From Thysanoteuthis rhombus (Eukaryota > Mollusca > Cephalopoda > Oegopsida > Thysanoteuthidae): a stretch of DNA of 64,000 bases. The notes under the pieces are model-generated. The model saw nothing but the letters and a program-made list of their open reading frames with translations. It did not search any database and had not been told where the DNA came from. Made by a program: the position numbers and the translations under genes. Below, one piece after another: positions 1 to 11,008 of this stretch. Location of the stretch: NCBI GenBank assembly GCA_963457665.1, contig OY735201.1:29891841-29955840 (forward strand). Direction: 5' to 3'. How positions within the stretch are numbered: position 1 is the stretch's first letter; the number at the start of each line of letters is the position of its first letter.

Positions 1-23
1 AAATTTCTCACAGGCATTTGACG

Positions 24-486
24 ATCATCACTATCATCAGTCTTTTAACGTCCGTCGTTGGACATAGACCTTCCCCAGGATCCACTACATTTTTCTGAAT
101 TTGTTTAGTTCATCTCTCCATCTTGTTTTTCGTCGGCCTCAGTTTTGCATGTGATCTCTTGGGATCCATGTCGTGAGTCGTGATGTCCATCGTTTGACTT
201 TCATTCTTGCAACATGACCAGCCCATTACCATTTGAATGTTTTAATGGCTTCTATGATGTCTCTGACCCCCGTTCTATTTCGGATATATTGTGCTGTCTT
301 GTGATCTCTCCATGCGAGGTTGAGCATGATTCTCTCATGTGCAAGTTGCATGTTTCTCAGTTTGTGGGTTTATCTCTTGGTTAGGTTCCATGTTTCAGCT
401 CCATAAGTGACTATCGGGAGGATGCATTGGTTGTATACTCTTCTTTTTAGGATTAGTGGGATCGTCTTTTTTTTTTAAAGTTGAGC
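24..486 (-). mobile_element. RTE-like LINE, 3'-terminal fragment
   Basis: The reverse complement matches the C-terminal reverse transcriptase tail seen more intact at 35659-36081 and 49735-50178: an ETWNLTKRQ-like segment, HERIMLNL, YIRKKTGVRDI and GHVARM. The 3' end is at the left, with a short ATC/ATG-rich tail. The match stops near 486, so the copy is 5'-truncated, as is usual for target-primed reverse transcription. Its right edge contains a T-run followed by AAAG that directly adjoins a coding-like stretch (487-671). Confidence 0.85.
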
Positions 487-671
487 AAACGCCAAGTAGC
501 AATTCTCTTAGGGTTGCATCACCTGCTAATCATGCCAGACCAAGTCAACATAACAGCTGCCTTTCAACAACAAACTCTTGGGATGAAAACCTATGGTATG
601 TCTCCGCCGTTCCAAGATGGCCGAGCCAGTCCAATAGTGAAATCTCAAGCGTTTTGAAATTGTATGAATGA
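487..671 (+). CDS. Possible 3'-terminal exon of an unidentified gene
   Basis: An open frame ends with TGA at 669-671 and has unusually protein-like composition: Ser, Asn and Pro rich, with four Trp (around SWDENLWYV and PRWPSQS) in about 60 residues. No family was recognised. The T-run plus AAAG ending at 480 looks like a splice acceptor but lies within LINE-derived sequence, so the true left edge is uncertain. The rest of the gene would lie upstream of the window or be displaced by the LINE. It could also be a chance ORF. Confidence 0.3.
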
Positions 672-1229
672 AACTGAGTCTTCTGCTTCATCAACAAAAG
701 CTGCATGACCATGTAAGACAAGCTTCTGGGTGAACAGTGTAATCAATCAATTAAAAGCTGCGAAAGAATAAGCCCTGTTTTCGTTGACAATCTTTGTAAT
801 AACACACCGTTAGCTGTAACAAAGAAAAAAAACTGCGCTTTCCAAAATCAATATACTTTATTGCAACAAATACAGACACACCTAGCGACATACGCTCCAA
901 TCGCCCACTAGTTGGTGGTACCACCCAGGTCGGTGTCAGTGTAACCTTTTCTGATTGTTTCTTTATCAGTAACAAAAGTCAAGCAATGGGCTCCGGAAAA
1001 TGTGATCAAATTTTGGAGCAGATACTTCCAACATTGTATCTATATATTCAGGCAACACAAATTATGCCAAAGTTCTGATTTGATTACAAATTTTCCGGAC
1101 ACGAAATAAATCAAACGTTTTTCATAGTGACTGTTTAAAGTAACCGTCAAGTGATGAAGTGCATATGTTCCATTCAATTCTTCTCTCCTTTTTGTAATTA
1201 TTTACCTCTATCAACGAAGTTTGAGTTGT
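672..1229. other. Non-coding stretch, nothing recognised
   Basis: AT-rich DNA. The short ORFs on both strands lack splice context or family motifs. A fragment near 1010-1030 resembles the 'GGAGCAGAT' part of the repeat that starts at 1230. Confidence 0.5.
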
Positions 1230-1860
1230 ATATGCGTTTGATTGCACCTATTCGTCTACCCATCTGCCCGCCTGTCCGTCCATACGATATCTCCGAAAGT
1301 ACAGAACGGAATGCTATTTCGTCGAAAGGTAGGGCGGTTGGCAGCTAGAAGCCTTAACTAATTCTGGAGCAGATTCATGCATAAATACTTCCCCCTACGT
1401 CTTAATTATATCTACACATTAGATAATATCGCTAGTATTCCTTGTCCATGCGATATCTCCCAAAGTTCTCGATGAATTTCAATGATACAATGGGCTACGG
1501 AAGAACTGATCAAATTTTGGTCAGATCCCAGCAAAATTACCCCCCCCCCCGGCAATGTTGCTGGTTGAGGTTTGCGTTCTCTGAGTTCTTTGTACTTATT
1601 TTAATGTATTTATTCGTGTCTTTTTGTCTCTCTGTTTGTCCACCTATTATCTCGAATAGTTTTAAATGAACTCAATGAAATTTTGTGCGAAGATGGGAAA
1701 TTGTCAACGAAGGAACTGATTGAATTTTGGGGGCTGATCAAGGAATTTTCTCCTGAATCATAGCTAAATGTCCTCACTACACAATATCTGCAAAAGTTCA
1801 CTATGAATTTCCAAACAATTCTGTGGAAAGTTGTGTAATTGGGCTACTGAAAAATTGATT
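1230..1860 (+). repeat. Degenerate tandem array, about 135-195 base units
   Basis: The recurring core is a CTGTCCGTCC-like run, then GATATCTCC, an AAAGTTC block, AATGAATTTCAATG and TGGGCTACGGAAGAACTGA. Cores fall near 1286, 1452, 1648 and 1783. The same family recurs at 22300-22640 (intron 6) and 48080-48560. It does not encode a recognisable protein. Confidence 0.65.
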
Positions 1861-1864
1861 AGAT

Positions 1865-3639
1865 TTGGGGGCTCTTCTAGGTATTTTCCTCCCGTGCATC
1901 GTAGTTTCATGCCATCAACATACATGGTTATCGTTTATGATATTCCATTCAATTGAGATCAATAATGAAAGGTTAAAACACAAGTCCTTAATATCATCAA
2001 GATGCAGTGATGTTTTATTTCTCAAAGTCGCAAAAAAAGACAAGAACCATGAGTTCAATGATGCGTCCACCATCCATGACAGTAGTAGCAGAAAGAGGAG
2101 GAAGAAGAGCAAGTAGTCTTTCTCTGGGCCAATTGATTCTCACACTGATAAAAACATTGGGATATGAAAATATTTCGAGGATATTATTTTAGATAAAAAT
2201 TGAAATTGACCATTTATCGCTGTTTTAGCCAATTTTTGCTATTTTTGAAAACGAAAGTACCGAGCTCATAAAATCTCAAATGGCATGCAGTTGATTTGGT
2301 AATGATGTCAAGCATTTAATCACATCACACCTCTTCCTACTTTCATATGTTCTCTGGGTCCATTGGTGTTGCCTATATGCATGATGCATAGCTAACCAGT
2401 CTGGTAGCCAGCTAGTTAAACCAACTTGAAAACCTGAAGAAACTTATGTTGGTGACAGTTTTGGTTGACAGTTTTGGTTGACAATTTCTAGTAGAGACAG
2501 AAAAGATTCGATTACTGCTGTCTTTCAAAACGATGATCATTTGCTTCAACTTGAATCCACAAAACTTTAACTGGGGGGGGACTCTATTTTCGATACAATC
2601 CAGATTCTGTGATCCAGATATGCAAAAACAAATCCTCGTGTAAATAAAAGTAATAGTCAAGTACAGTGATTTTTTTTAATTAAAAAAAAATAATTTTATT
2701 TCTGTGTGATTTGATTAAGTCTTAGCTTTTTATTCTTTGGGTTTCAACGCTGGTCTCCCGACTCAGTAAGTCAGGTCACCGTTATTAATAACAAGGATTC
2801 GGGTGGCAACTAGTTTTGTCTGCTACTGAGGGCTAAAAATTAGACCCTTTTTAGGAAAATACGTTATTTTTCGGAACGTGGCTTGACGCAGTATTTGGCA
2901 TGATTAAATACCTAACAACACAAATTAACCACTCTCCCATCCCTAGTTGGAGAATTCCGGAATTCGAAATTTGATTCCAGCATCTTTTTTTCCCGTACGC
3001 GTTTTCGATCCTACCGTGTACGGTCTGACCCAAACTGTGACTGCTATCTGTAACACAGTTGATTAGTTGAAATTTTGACCAGAATAGTTCAAAATGGAAA
3101 GAAAGTGTGAAGACGGGCATACTATTAGAATTCCCAATGGTCAAGCTACGTATGATCAGACCAAAACTGCAGCCATTTGCATTTCATTGGCCGCCATAAA
3201 AGATTGCAATATTTCAATTATTTACCAGGCGTACATTAGGTGATATAATGCTTTTATCTATGGATACAATGTATTATCACAAGGAATTAAATGCAATTTA
3301 TGATACTGTTCTGTTTCACCCGACCAAACTACGATAATATATACATGCGCTTTATATTTCTTTGCTTACAATGCACAGAAACAACTTTTATATATATCAC
3401 ATAAAGCAATTCAAATTGAAAGAAAGGCCCAAGAATGGAATGTTTGTAGATTGTCATGGAATATCAACAATCACTCAGTACAATGGCATCTTCCTGCGCA
3501 ATTGCAAAGTTCATTACATCTGAAACATTTGAATGGAGGTACGCATTCTTTTTACAGCTGAATTTTGCATTATTTGTTTGCCTCATCCATAATCAAATGA
3601 GCTATGTAAGTGCTGTTTAATAATAGTTAACTGCCCCAA
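1865..3639. other. Non-coding AT-rich stretch
   Basis: No supported gene. There are short homopolymers and small tandem words (for example TTTTGGTTGACAG repeated near 2458-2480). ORFs around 1915-2192 and 2851-3144 overlap on both strands and look like shadows of low-complexity DNA. Confidence 0.4.
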
Positions 3640-4740
3640 AATATATCCTACTTGATATGCAGCTTCCTTGGTGTGCTCTATGAGGGCACCCCCTGTTGGT
3701 GGTATGTGATCTAGCTATCTCCCGTCGATAAACAAACTTTGTCCTACTGGAATAGGTGCTACCATTTCTGTCTGATGCAAAGATGCTGGTGCAATCTATA
3801 AATACTCAGCTGGCAGCAGGACCGTTATTTTTTTTTTTTTACTATCTATGCTAATGGAAATTTGATTCATCTCCCTTCCTGGCTTTTCTTGAGTTGGAAC
3901 TTGAAGGATAGATCTGAAACGAGTCCATGGCATTTCTAGCCGTGGAATTGTGGCCTATATTATCGACAGCGCCAACTGTCAACACATCACTCGTCAGTGT
4001 AGATGGGCAAACACAGCCATCTCTTTAAAACATACAAATGATATTATCAGAGGGATTTGTAAAGATTTCTTGTCATGAGATATGGAGACACCGACTGGAC
4101 TTGATGTAGCAGCAATCTCTGTCTGGTATTGACAGGAATCATTAAACCAGTCTAAATGGCAAAGAGGGTCTCTCTTGTTTTAATGTGACGACAGCGAGAT
4201 CCAGGTGGATCTTTGTTGGATGTTTTGACGTTGAACACCAATAACTGAGACAAGGTTAGTGTCGTTTTGTGGCTGTATCATCTTCCTTCTGATATTCAAT
4301 GATTGATTCCTAAGATCATGCTAACAAGAGCGAGAACAGATCTTGGAATTGCATTGTATCATCGTCCAGGACTGAATGATCCATCAAAGATGCATTCCTA
4401 GGAAAATAAACGCTTCTTTAATGTATGTGCAGTATGTGCTACGTGGATAGAAGCATCATTACCATTTTGGGAGCAAGTAATCTGAATAGCTTCCTGTACC
4501 TGAATTAAACATCAGCATTGAGCACTACTCAACTTTGTGATTGTGTCATCAAGTCTGGAATCAAACTAAGCAATATCTCCTTCAGTTTCCAGAGAAAGTC
4601 TCTGTAAGTCAGACAAGTTGAAGACTGGTGGTATTTCATTTTGATGGCAACCCTCTGTGCATGAAACAAGTCCATCCTATACAACACAATAAGCTTCCCT
4701 TCTGGCCATCCATAATGTTTTCGAAGGGGATTCTTCATAA
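3640..4740 (-). pseudogene. Degraded copy of an uncharacterised multi-copy animal protein family (DNIDHNP type)
   Basis: On the minus strand short coding blocks appear in the order expected for a large protein that is highly repeated in mollusc and cnidarian genomes. A VGAVDNIGHNSTARNA-like block corresponds to the family motif DNIDHNP. Downstream, near 3650-3720, LDHIPPTGGALIEHTKEA corresponds to the conserved IPPT..AL..H...A segment, followed by AYQVGYILGQ. The blocks are in different frames and separated by stops, so this copy is dead. The family's role is unknown to me; its copy number suggests carriage by a mobile element. Identification is from remembered family consensus. Confidence 0.55.
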
Positions 4741-5188
4741 AAGTGTAACAGGTGAGTTAATACTTTGCATCTAATGCATGCATGTCACCTTCGGAAACTT
4801 TTTACATAAGTTTTCTTTCTTGTAGAATGGGACAATTAAGTCTATCTACACACAATGGGGTTTTCTTTTTGTGTCGTCGTAATAGCAGATAAAACAATTG
4901 ATTTTCATTGCTATTGAACTAATCCCACTGCGTCTGGTGTTAACTGGGCATGGTCGAAATTTTGTCCGATCTTCAGCCTTTTGTCTCTAGGCACGCTGAA
5001 ACTTTTGGTTGTTGAATATGTTTCTAGAGCTTTTCTGTCACAATGCGTGGTTTGATTTAAAAGAAACTTTAAATCCTACACCATTGTCCAGTCCAAAAAA
5101 ATCATGTCATTTGGTAAGGAATTGATTTTAGAGGTTTGTGGTCTCACATTCTATCATGTCCGCTACATATGTCTTTGTCAGAATTTAA
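4741..5188. other. Spacer, nothing recognised
   Basis: AT-rich sequence between the protein-family relic and the next LINE fragment. No ORF with coding character. Confidence 0.4.
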
Positions 5189-5625
5189 TTATCATCAGTC
5201 TTTTAACGTCCGTTATTGGACATAGACCCTCACCAGGATTCGCCAGACCTCTCCATCAAGGGTATCGTGTAGCCAATACTTTCTGAACTCGTTTAGTTCG
5301 TCTCTCCATCTTGTATTCTGCCGTCCTTGGTTCCGCATGTGATCTCTGGGGATACATGTTGTAAGTCATGATGTCCATCGGTTGTCTACCATTCTTGCAA
5401 CATGACCAGTCCATTGCCATTGGAGTTTTCAAATGGATTCTATGATGTTTCGGACTCCTTTTACCCAAAATACATTGTGTTGTCTTGTGACCTCTCTGTG
5501 TGAGGTTAAGGATGATTCTTTAATGTACACGTTGTATGCTTCTCAGTTTGGATGTCTATCTTTTGGTTAGGTTCCCTATTTTAGCTCTCTAAGTGACTAT
5601 TGGAAGGGTGCTTTGGTTGTATAAT
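5189..5625 (-). mobile_element. RTE-like LINE, 3'-terminal fragment
   Basis: Same family and orientation as the copy at 24-486: 3' end at the left (ATCATCAGTC then TTTTAACGTCCGT), extending into the RT C-terminal region. It is more diverged, with several substitutions and frame breaks. Confidence 0.8.
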
Positions 5626-6241
5626 GTCCTTTGATTAACTTGAAAAATCAATTAGAAACAATTATTTTTTTATAGCATTTTGAATTCAAAATCAGATGTC
5701 TACAAAAGCTGTCAAATATTGTACATACAACATCGCAGGTTTTGAACCAAGTCAGTTCTTCTTGTTGTTATATGGAAGAGCATTACAAAAAACTCTACTA
5801 TTACGCAGATTGTCGCACTTTTCTCTAATTTTGAACGATGTCTTCCTCAGCTAACACTATCAAAGTTAATCCCTTTGCCAATTTGATCAATACAAGAACG
5901 GTTTGCTGATCTTTTTCAAAGTAACGTGAACACAGACACACATACACACACACATACACACACATACACACACACACAAACACAAACACCATTTACTAGT
6001 AAAATGGATTATTTTTCAACATTTTAGCAAAAATTATCCAATTCACATATTCTGTGTTTTCAGCCGTATTTTCACCATAAACACTGAACAGACTGGGTGG
6101 TTTGAACTCTCCTTACCAAGCTACTGAAGGCACGAGAAAAACGAGTTTGAATATTTCCTACTTAATCTATAAAAATACTCGATCAAAATAGATCCGTTTA
6201 GATACGTCAATAGAACTTTCTCGTTGGACGTTTTTGTGCTG

Positions 6242-6285
<44 letters not shown>

Positions 6286-6635
6286 CACATAAATTTTTTT
6301 CATCAATAAGCCATCCTTTTGTCAATCAAAATTCAATGAAAAATATCAATAGTGTAAACTAAATATAAATCTATTGTCTTTTTTTTCTTGAAAAGAACCA
6401 TTATAGATTATATAATACTCTCCAGAAGTACAAGACTATTTATATTTATATTTGTAATGCTGTAGAAAGTCTTAAATAGTAATAAAAAATGAAAAATAAT
6501 CGGATTAAAATGTTTTTAAAAATCGTGCAAGGGTAATTCCTTTTAGTATTTCACACATACCAACACAAAGATTTTTTCTTGTATGAATTGTACACGGTTG
6601 TCTTAGTGTTAAAACTGTAAGCTGGATTTTTAATA
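5626..6635. other. Non-coding stretch with CA/GT microsatellites
   Basis: Contains an interrupted CA repeat at about 5933-5992 and a GT repeat at about 6246-6284. The short ORF over the GT tract is low-complexity. Otherwise AT-rich and featureless. Confidence 0.6.
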
Positions 6636-6639
6636 CCCC

Positions 6640-6890
6640 CTAACGAAAGAAATCAGAAATAAGGTCAGGCGATCGGGCTGGAAAGTCGATTTATCCATCT
6701 CGTCCAATCCATTGCAGGGGAAAATATCCATTCGACGAGTTGCAAGCAACGGTACGGAAATGAGATGACACCCCATTATATTGAGACCATATCCCGACAA
6801 TTTCTGGCCTATGGGGTCCTGTTGGAAGAAACTTGTTTCTGAGCATGTCGACGTGACTCTCACACACTTCCTTCAGAGAATAAAGGACCC
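6640..6890 (-). pseudogene. IS630/Tc1-mariner-type transposase relic
   Basis: The minus-strand translation includes FLPTGPHRPEIVGIWSQYNG, then SSHFR, then PLQWIGRDG and PARSPDL. This follows the order of a common DDE transposase type: a (W/F)QHDGAPPHF block, RWIGRGGP, and W..RSPDLNPLDFFLWG. The expected D of the HDGAP motif reads as N here and the frame breaks after SPDL, so it is inactive. No inverted terminal repeats were located. Confidence 0.6.
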
Positions 6891-7132
6891 ACCAGGAATG
6901 ACTCATAGATTCAAAAACAAACAGACAGCAAAGGTCAATATCCTTCGCAATGATCTTATGAGGGTTTACACTTGCCCAGTATTGTGTTGGGTGGTATGTC
7001 CTTTCAATCGTTATTATTATTTCTATAACAATTATTTATTTTCATTTTGATTTGTTTTCTCTTTATTGCAACATTACTCGGGTCGATTTCCTTCGGTTGA
7101 GAGTGAATTGCACGGATCGAAAATTATGAATT

Positions 7133-7222
7133 AGCTTTCGGTGAGATTCAAACTCACACCCCTGTTACTGAAGGGAAGCCAGGTTAATGCTCTGTTGCTC
7201 TTACCAACTGAGCTACGAAAGC
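7133..7222 (-). mobile_element. tRNA-derived SINE head
   Basis: Reverse complement starts GCTTTCGTAGCTCAGTTGG (box A) and ends GAGTTTGAATCTCACC (box B) plus CGAAAGC. The 7-base ends can pair, the D arm (GCTC/GAGC) and T arm (GTGAG/CTCAC) are intact, but the middle cannot form a normal anticodon arm. It is therefore a SINE head rather than a functional tRNA gene. Related heads occur at 10486 and 23628. Confidence 0.6.
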
Positions 7223-7229
7223 TTATCAA

Positions 7230-8460
7230 AGACAAGCCTGATACTTTCAGATGCAAATACCCGCTGACCTTCCTTCGCACAAACCTTCCTTATTTCAGAC
7301 TATACTGGGCTCTCACCCACACATCTACAGACACTTTCCCTCCCACTCCTATTAAACAACACACTCCTACTAAACAACCCAGAAATATCCTCATTCCTTT
7401 CACGAATTTCAAACATGTAAACAGGATATAGCTCTCTTTGTATCGCTGCAAGTTTCTGTGGAAAAGATGGCTGGCAACCACCGAAATGCATCGAAATATG
7501 CCCACGTCCTAATAAAATTTTCGAGATGTACCACCTGTTTTTTTTCTTACATTTTCTCTTCACTTTCCAATTGTCATTTTCATCAACATTCTGTCGGATC
7601 ACCTCACATCTACACAAACATACCAGTGTTGACGCATCTTAGTCAAAATATATCTGCAATATCTGGCTTCGAAATGGCTGATGATGCCGACTACTGTTTC
7701 TCGTTTTGTTGACAAATTGAAGCGTTCTCTAAAATATCTGCATGTCTCTCTGTTATTTTCTGCTCTGCAGAATGTTAAAGTGATAAAACATGCTGTTCAT
7801 TTGTACGACGTTGGACACCGGGGCTCATTGAAATTCATCTAAATTAACGGAAAATTTATCCAATTAACTATTGTTTAAGGATACTGTGTATTGTGAAATA
7901 TTTTTTAAATCCCTATTACTTCGGCCTGCCTCATGAAGAATGTTAGATATACGCAGACCGATCGATCATCATATAGATATAAGATTACTTTGGGGTCGGC
8001 ATGGTGCACATATTTTCGTATTTACACATGCATATATGTTTACATTCTGTGTGATTAGTGCAGATAGGTCGATTTTGATTGGAGGAAAACCCAACATCTT
8101 TGAAACAATATGTTACAACTGATTACGTTCCATGACCATTGGCCTTTCAAATCACTAAATGTGAACAGTTCGCTGCAGTAACTCAGTTTTGCCAGGTTAA
8201 CTAAGACTACCGAAGGAAATAAGGCCTTTTTTCAACGAAGTCCATTGAAAGAACATCATTGCGTGAGTTTTGAACATTTTTTTCAAATACATATAGAAAT
8301 ACACGCCTCAAATCCGAAACGAGTTGGACACGCTAAGATTTAGAGAGCGAACTTATACAGAATAAGTAGTCTTTTAAAAGTTCAAGAGATTATTATCATG
8401 TGTCTTTTTCCTTCTTTTGTCTATCTTTCTATCATATCAAAAACACTCAATCAAAATTAT
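7230..8460. other. Non-coding stretch
   Basis: No supported gene. ORFs of 80-105 codons on both strands at 7290-7712 overlap each other and carry no recognisable motif. They may be part of an unclassified dispersed repeat. Confidence 0.4.
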
Positions 8461-8464
8461 CATC

Positions 8465-8880
8465 AACTGTCAAAACGGGTTTCTTCAGTTTTCAAATTGG
8501 TCTGGCTGGCTACGTATCTCGCTGTACGCGTATCAATGGAGCTAGGGAGCTTGAAATTCAAACCTTTACTCCATGTTATGTCAAACGGTGTTTAAATCTC
8601 CCAGAATATAATGAGTTTTTATGGGGGGGTATATTTGCAATGTAAGTTTATGCTAAACTGACCCCTTAGTTACTGTCCAGCAGCATTCACGCTTGGTCTT
8701 TTGAAGATTCAGACCTTTTAAGTGATCACTACCTAACAAAAGGTGGGAGAAGTAACTCATCCATTGATCAGCCCTTTTCCCAATATTCTCGTTCATCGCC
8801 CTCAATACTGTATGCTGTCAAAAGATGTTGGTTTCTGGACGGTTTCTATTGAGTGACTAACCAGACCTGTTCATCATTTC
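8465..8880 (+). repeat. Dispersed repeat family, longest forward copy
   Basis: Recognised by internal comparison. The word TTCAAATTGGTCTGGCTGG, the GAGCTAGGGAGCTTGAAATT block, a run of G near ATGAGTTTTTATGGGGGGG, TGATCACTACC and TTCTATTGAGTGACTAAC recur in the same order at 50970-51190 (partial, +) and 25535-25700 (partial, +), and in reverse at 29935-30290 and 54296-54480. Length is about 400 bases. No coding capacity or clear terminal repeats; class unknown. Confidence 0.65.
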
Positions 8881-8925
8881 TTTTCTCACTGACTTTTCTG
8901 GCAAGAGCGATAGCTTAATGGTCGC

Positions 8926-9144
8926 CAACTCAAATGGCAATGGACAGGCCATGTTGCAAGAATGAAAGACAACCGATGGACATCACGTCTCACAACATGG
9001 ATCCCAAGAGATCACATAAGAAACCGAGGCCAACAGAACACAAGACCTTGACAGATTCAGGAAATACTGGATCCGCGATGCCCATAATAGGGAATTGTGG
9101 CGAATCCAGGGAAAGGTCTATGTCCAACGACGGACGTTAAAAGA

Positions 9145-9174
<30 letters not shown>
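8926..9174 (+). mobile_element. RTE-like LINE, short 3' fragment with GAT tail
   Basis: Begins within the ATGGCAATGGACAGGCCATG block of the family, continues through the shared 3' end (CAACGACGGACGTTAAAAGA) and terminates in a (GAT)n tail at about 9147-9174. Only about 220 bases of element remain. Confidence 0.85.
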
Positions 9175-9175
<1 letters not shown>

Positions 9176-9179
9176 GTCT

Positions 9180-9875
9180 TGATGATTATGTATCTTCTGT
9201 CACCATTGGTCGATTTATTAGGTTGATGCTAAAATTCCCAGCATTTTCTATCAGAATCTCCAATCTATATGAGTTCATACCATCCGTATCCTTCTTGACC
9301 TCACAACCACTTCCCCATCAGTTGTGTACTTCATCATAAGAAAACATTCGAAGACTACAGAAAAAAGAAAGCTATTTTGTCTACGAGGCCCATTGAAAGA
9401 ACATCTTCGTTAAAGTTTTACACATTTTCATAAATGATTTATTAGGTTGATACAAAAGTTGTTTTTTTTTCAGAAACGTTCCATTTATATGAGTTCATAG
9501 CATTATTATTCAGTCATTGACCTTACAGAACGTTTCAGATAAATTGTGTACTCCTCGATAAAAGAACGATTCCGCATCCGATGCGATCAATGCTTTGAGA
9601 AATTTCTCGATATCTTAAAAGTGTTGGAACAACTGACGAGACAAAACGCTACCATTACGTTGTCAATAGAACCCATTTCCATCAGAAAATTCCTGAAGTA
9701 TTCATTTTCTTTTCTTTTTTTTCAAAACTGATAAGATACCGGAAAATCATATTGATTGAAAGCACATAAAATTCTTTTTCCCCATGAAAGTGTCAAGGTA
9801 AAGTAAACTGAATCTTGGCCGAAATTCTTTGCATTTCTTATAGTTCTGATGATTCCATCTTTCAAATAAACTCTC

Positions 9876-9914
<39 letters not shown>

Positions 9915-10300
9915 TCAGAATCTATGAAAAAAATTCATTATTGAGTTGACTGCGCTGAAAGTCAGCAAACATTTCTATTTTCAAAGTGTGGCACAGGATG
10001 GACAGACGAATAGTTTGACAGACAATTGGACAAAAAATGGACTAGTTTATCCGAGTCACCAAAAATGACGGCTTATATAAATATATGCAAATTGCAAAAT
10101 GCATCCTACATAAGTAGGTAATTTTATAATATTCATTAAATTCAGCATTTGTATTACGTTATTAAAACATGCATGTAATTCTATTTTACTACGTCAGTTG
10201 CGTTTCTTAGCGTTGCAGAAGACATCTGCACATTGCTAATTATTATATGGGTTGATGATTAACCATTTGAAACTTTACAATAAGTTTTATTATTTCCATC
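9180..10300. other. Non-coding stretch upstream of GALNT
   Basis: AT-rich with a TA/TG microsatellite at about 9879-9914. The phrase 'tttattaggttgat' recurs near 9213 and 9437, suggesting a small internal duplication. No promoter motif could be assigned with confidence. Confidence 0.4.
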
Positions 10301-10485
10301 CTTTCGTTTGCAGAACAGTTATGTGTTTAAAAAGTCAAAAAAACCAAGAACCAAACTGCAGAAATTTATTTCCATGAATAATGTTCGGGATCACACTTTC
10401 AAGTCTGTATCACAACTTCAACTCGTATCATCTCTTCTACTGCAGCGAGCAAACACCACAGATCAGAAACAGAGAATAAACCCCG

Positions 10486-10569
10486 ATGATATTCGAACTC
10501 ACTCCACTTTCCCGAGATAAACCTTTCATACGCCCAGCTGCTTTAACCACTCAGCTACAGCAAGTCCGT
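10486..10569 (-). mobile_element. tRNA-derived SINE head just upstream of GALNT
   Basis: Reverse complement reads CTTGCTGTAGCTGAGTGG then TTAAAGCAGCTGGGCG (box A region) and later GTGAGTTCGAATATCATC (box B). It ends about 100 bases before the GALNT start codon. If the 5' leader begins at the acceptor-like site near 10314, this SINE would be transcribed in antisense within the leader. Confidence 0.55.
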
Positions 10570-10670
10570 GGTCAGCAGATGTAAAATTTTACCTTTTAAA
10601 CATACCTTTTACTTTGAGTATCAACGGCATAAAAAAAATCTGCTTGCTAATTAGCCGCCGAAGCATCTTC

Positions 10671-11008
10671 ATGAAGTTGGTCATCAGACTCTTGCCCAAA
10701 ATATTTGTCCTTCTGGCCTTAGGGTGGTATTTATTTTTCTTGTTTCACCAACAAACCCAAATGTACTTCAGCAGGGACATATGGCAAGGATGGAACAAAC
10801 GCCAAACTTCAGAAAAAACAGGGAATGATCTTATAGACAAGTATGGCGAGAACAACGACAAATTGGCTGGAGAGAATGGACGAGGAATTCTTCTGGTGGC
10901 AGAAGAGAAAGAAATCGGAGATGAAGCCCTAAAGACTTATCATATCAACACGAAAGTCAGTGATTTGGTTCCATTGAATAGAAAAGTACCAGACTCTAGG
11001 CCTCTGGC
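10671..11008 (+). CDS. GALNT (family): GALNT exon 1: membrane anchor and stem
   Basis: The ATG at 10671 gives MKLVIRLLPK followed by a hydrophobic anchor (IFVLLALGWYLFFLF), a typical type II signal anchor. The frame is open further upstream to about 10614 but has no other ATG, so 10671 is the best start unless an upstream coding exon exists. An acceptor-like TTGCTAATTAG ends at 10653, and another, TTTCGTTTGCAG, at about 10314. The stem is hydrophilic and ends VPDSRPLA. Donor GGC|GTAAGT leaves phase 2. Confidence 0.85.

Noticed and set aside
5933-5992. CRISPR-like or regulatory repeat
   Set aside because: Simple interrupted CA microsatellite; the genome is animal.
7133-7222. Functional tRNA gene
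   Set aside because: Acceptor, D and T arms pair, but no anticodon stem can form, and sister copies have SINE bodies.
10308-10520. 71-codon ORF just upstream of GALNT as a separate small protein
   Set aside because: Starts at a non-ATG codon and overlaps a SINE head. At most it is 5' leader sequence.
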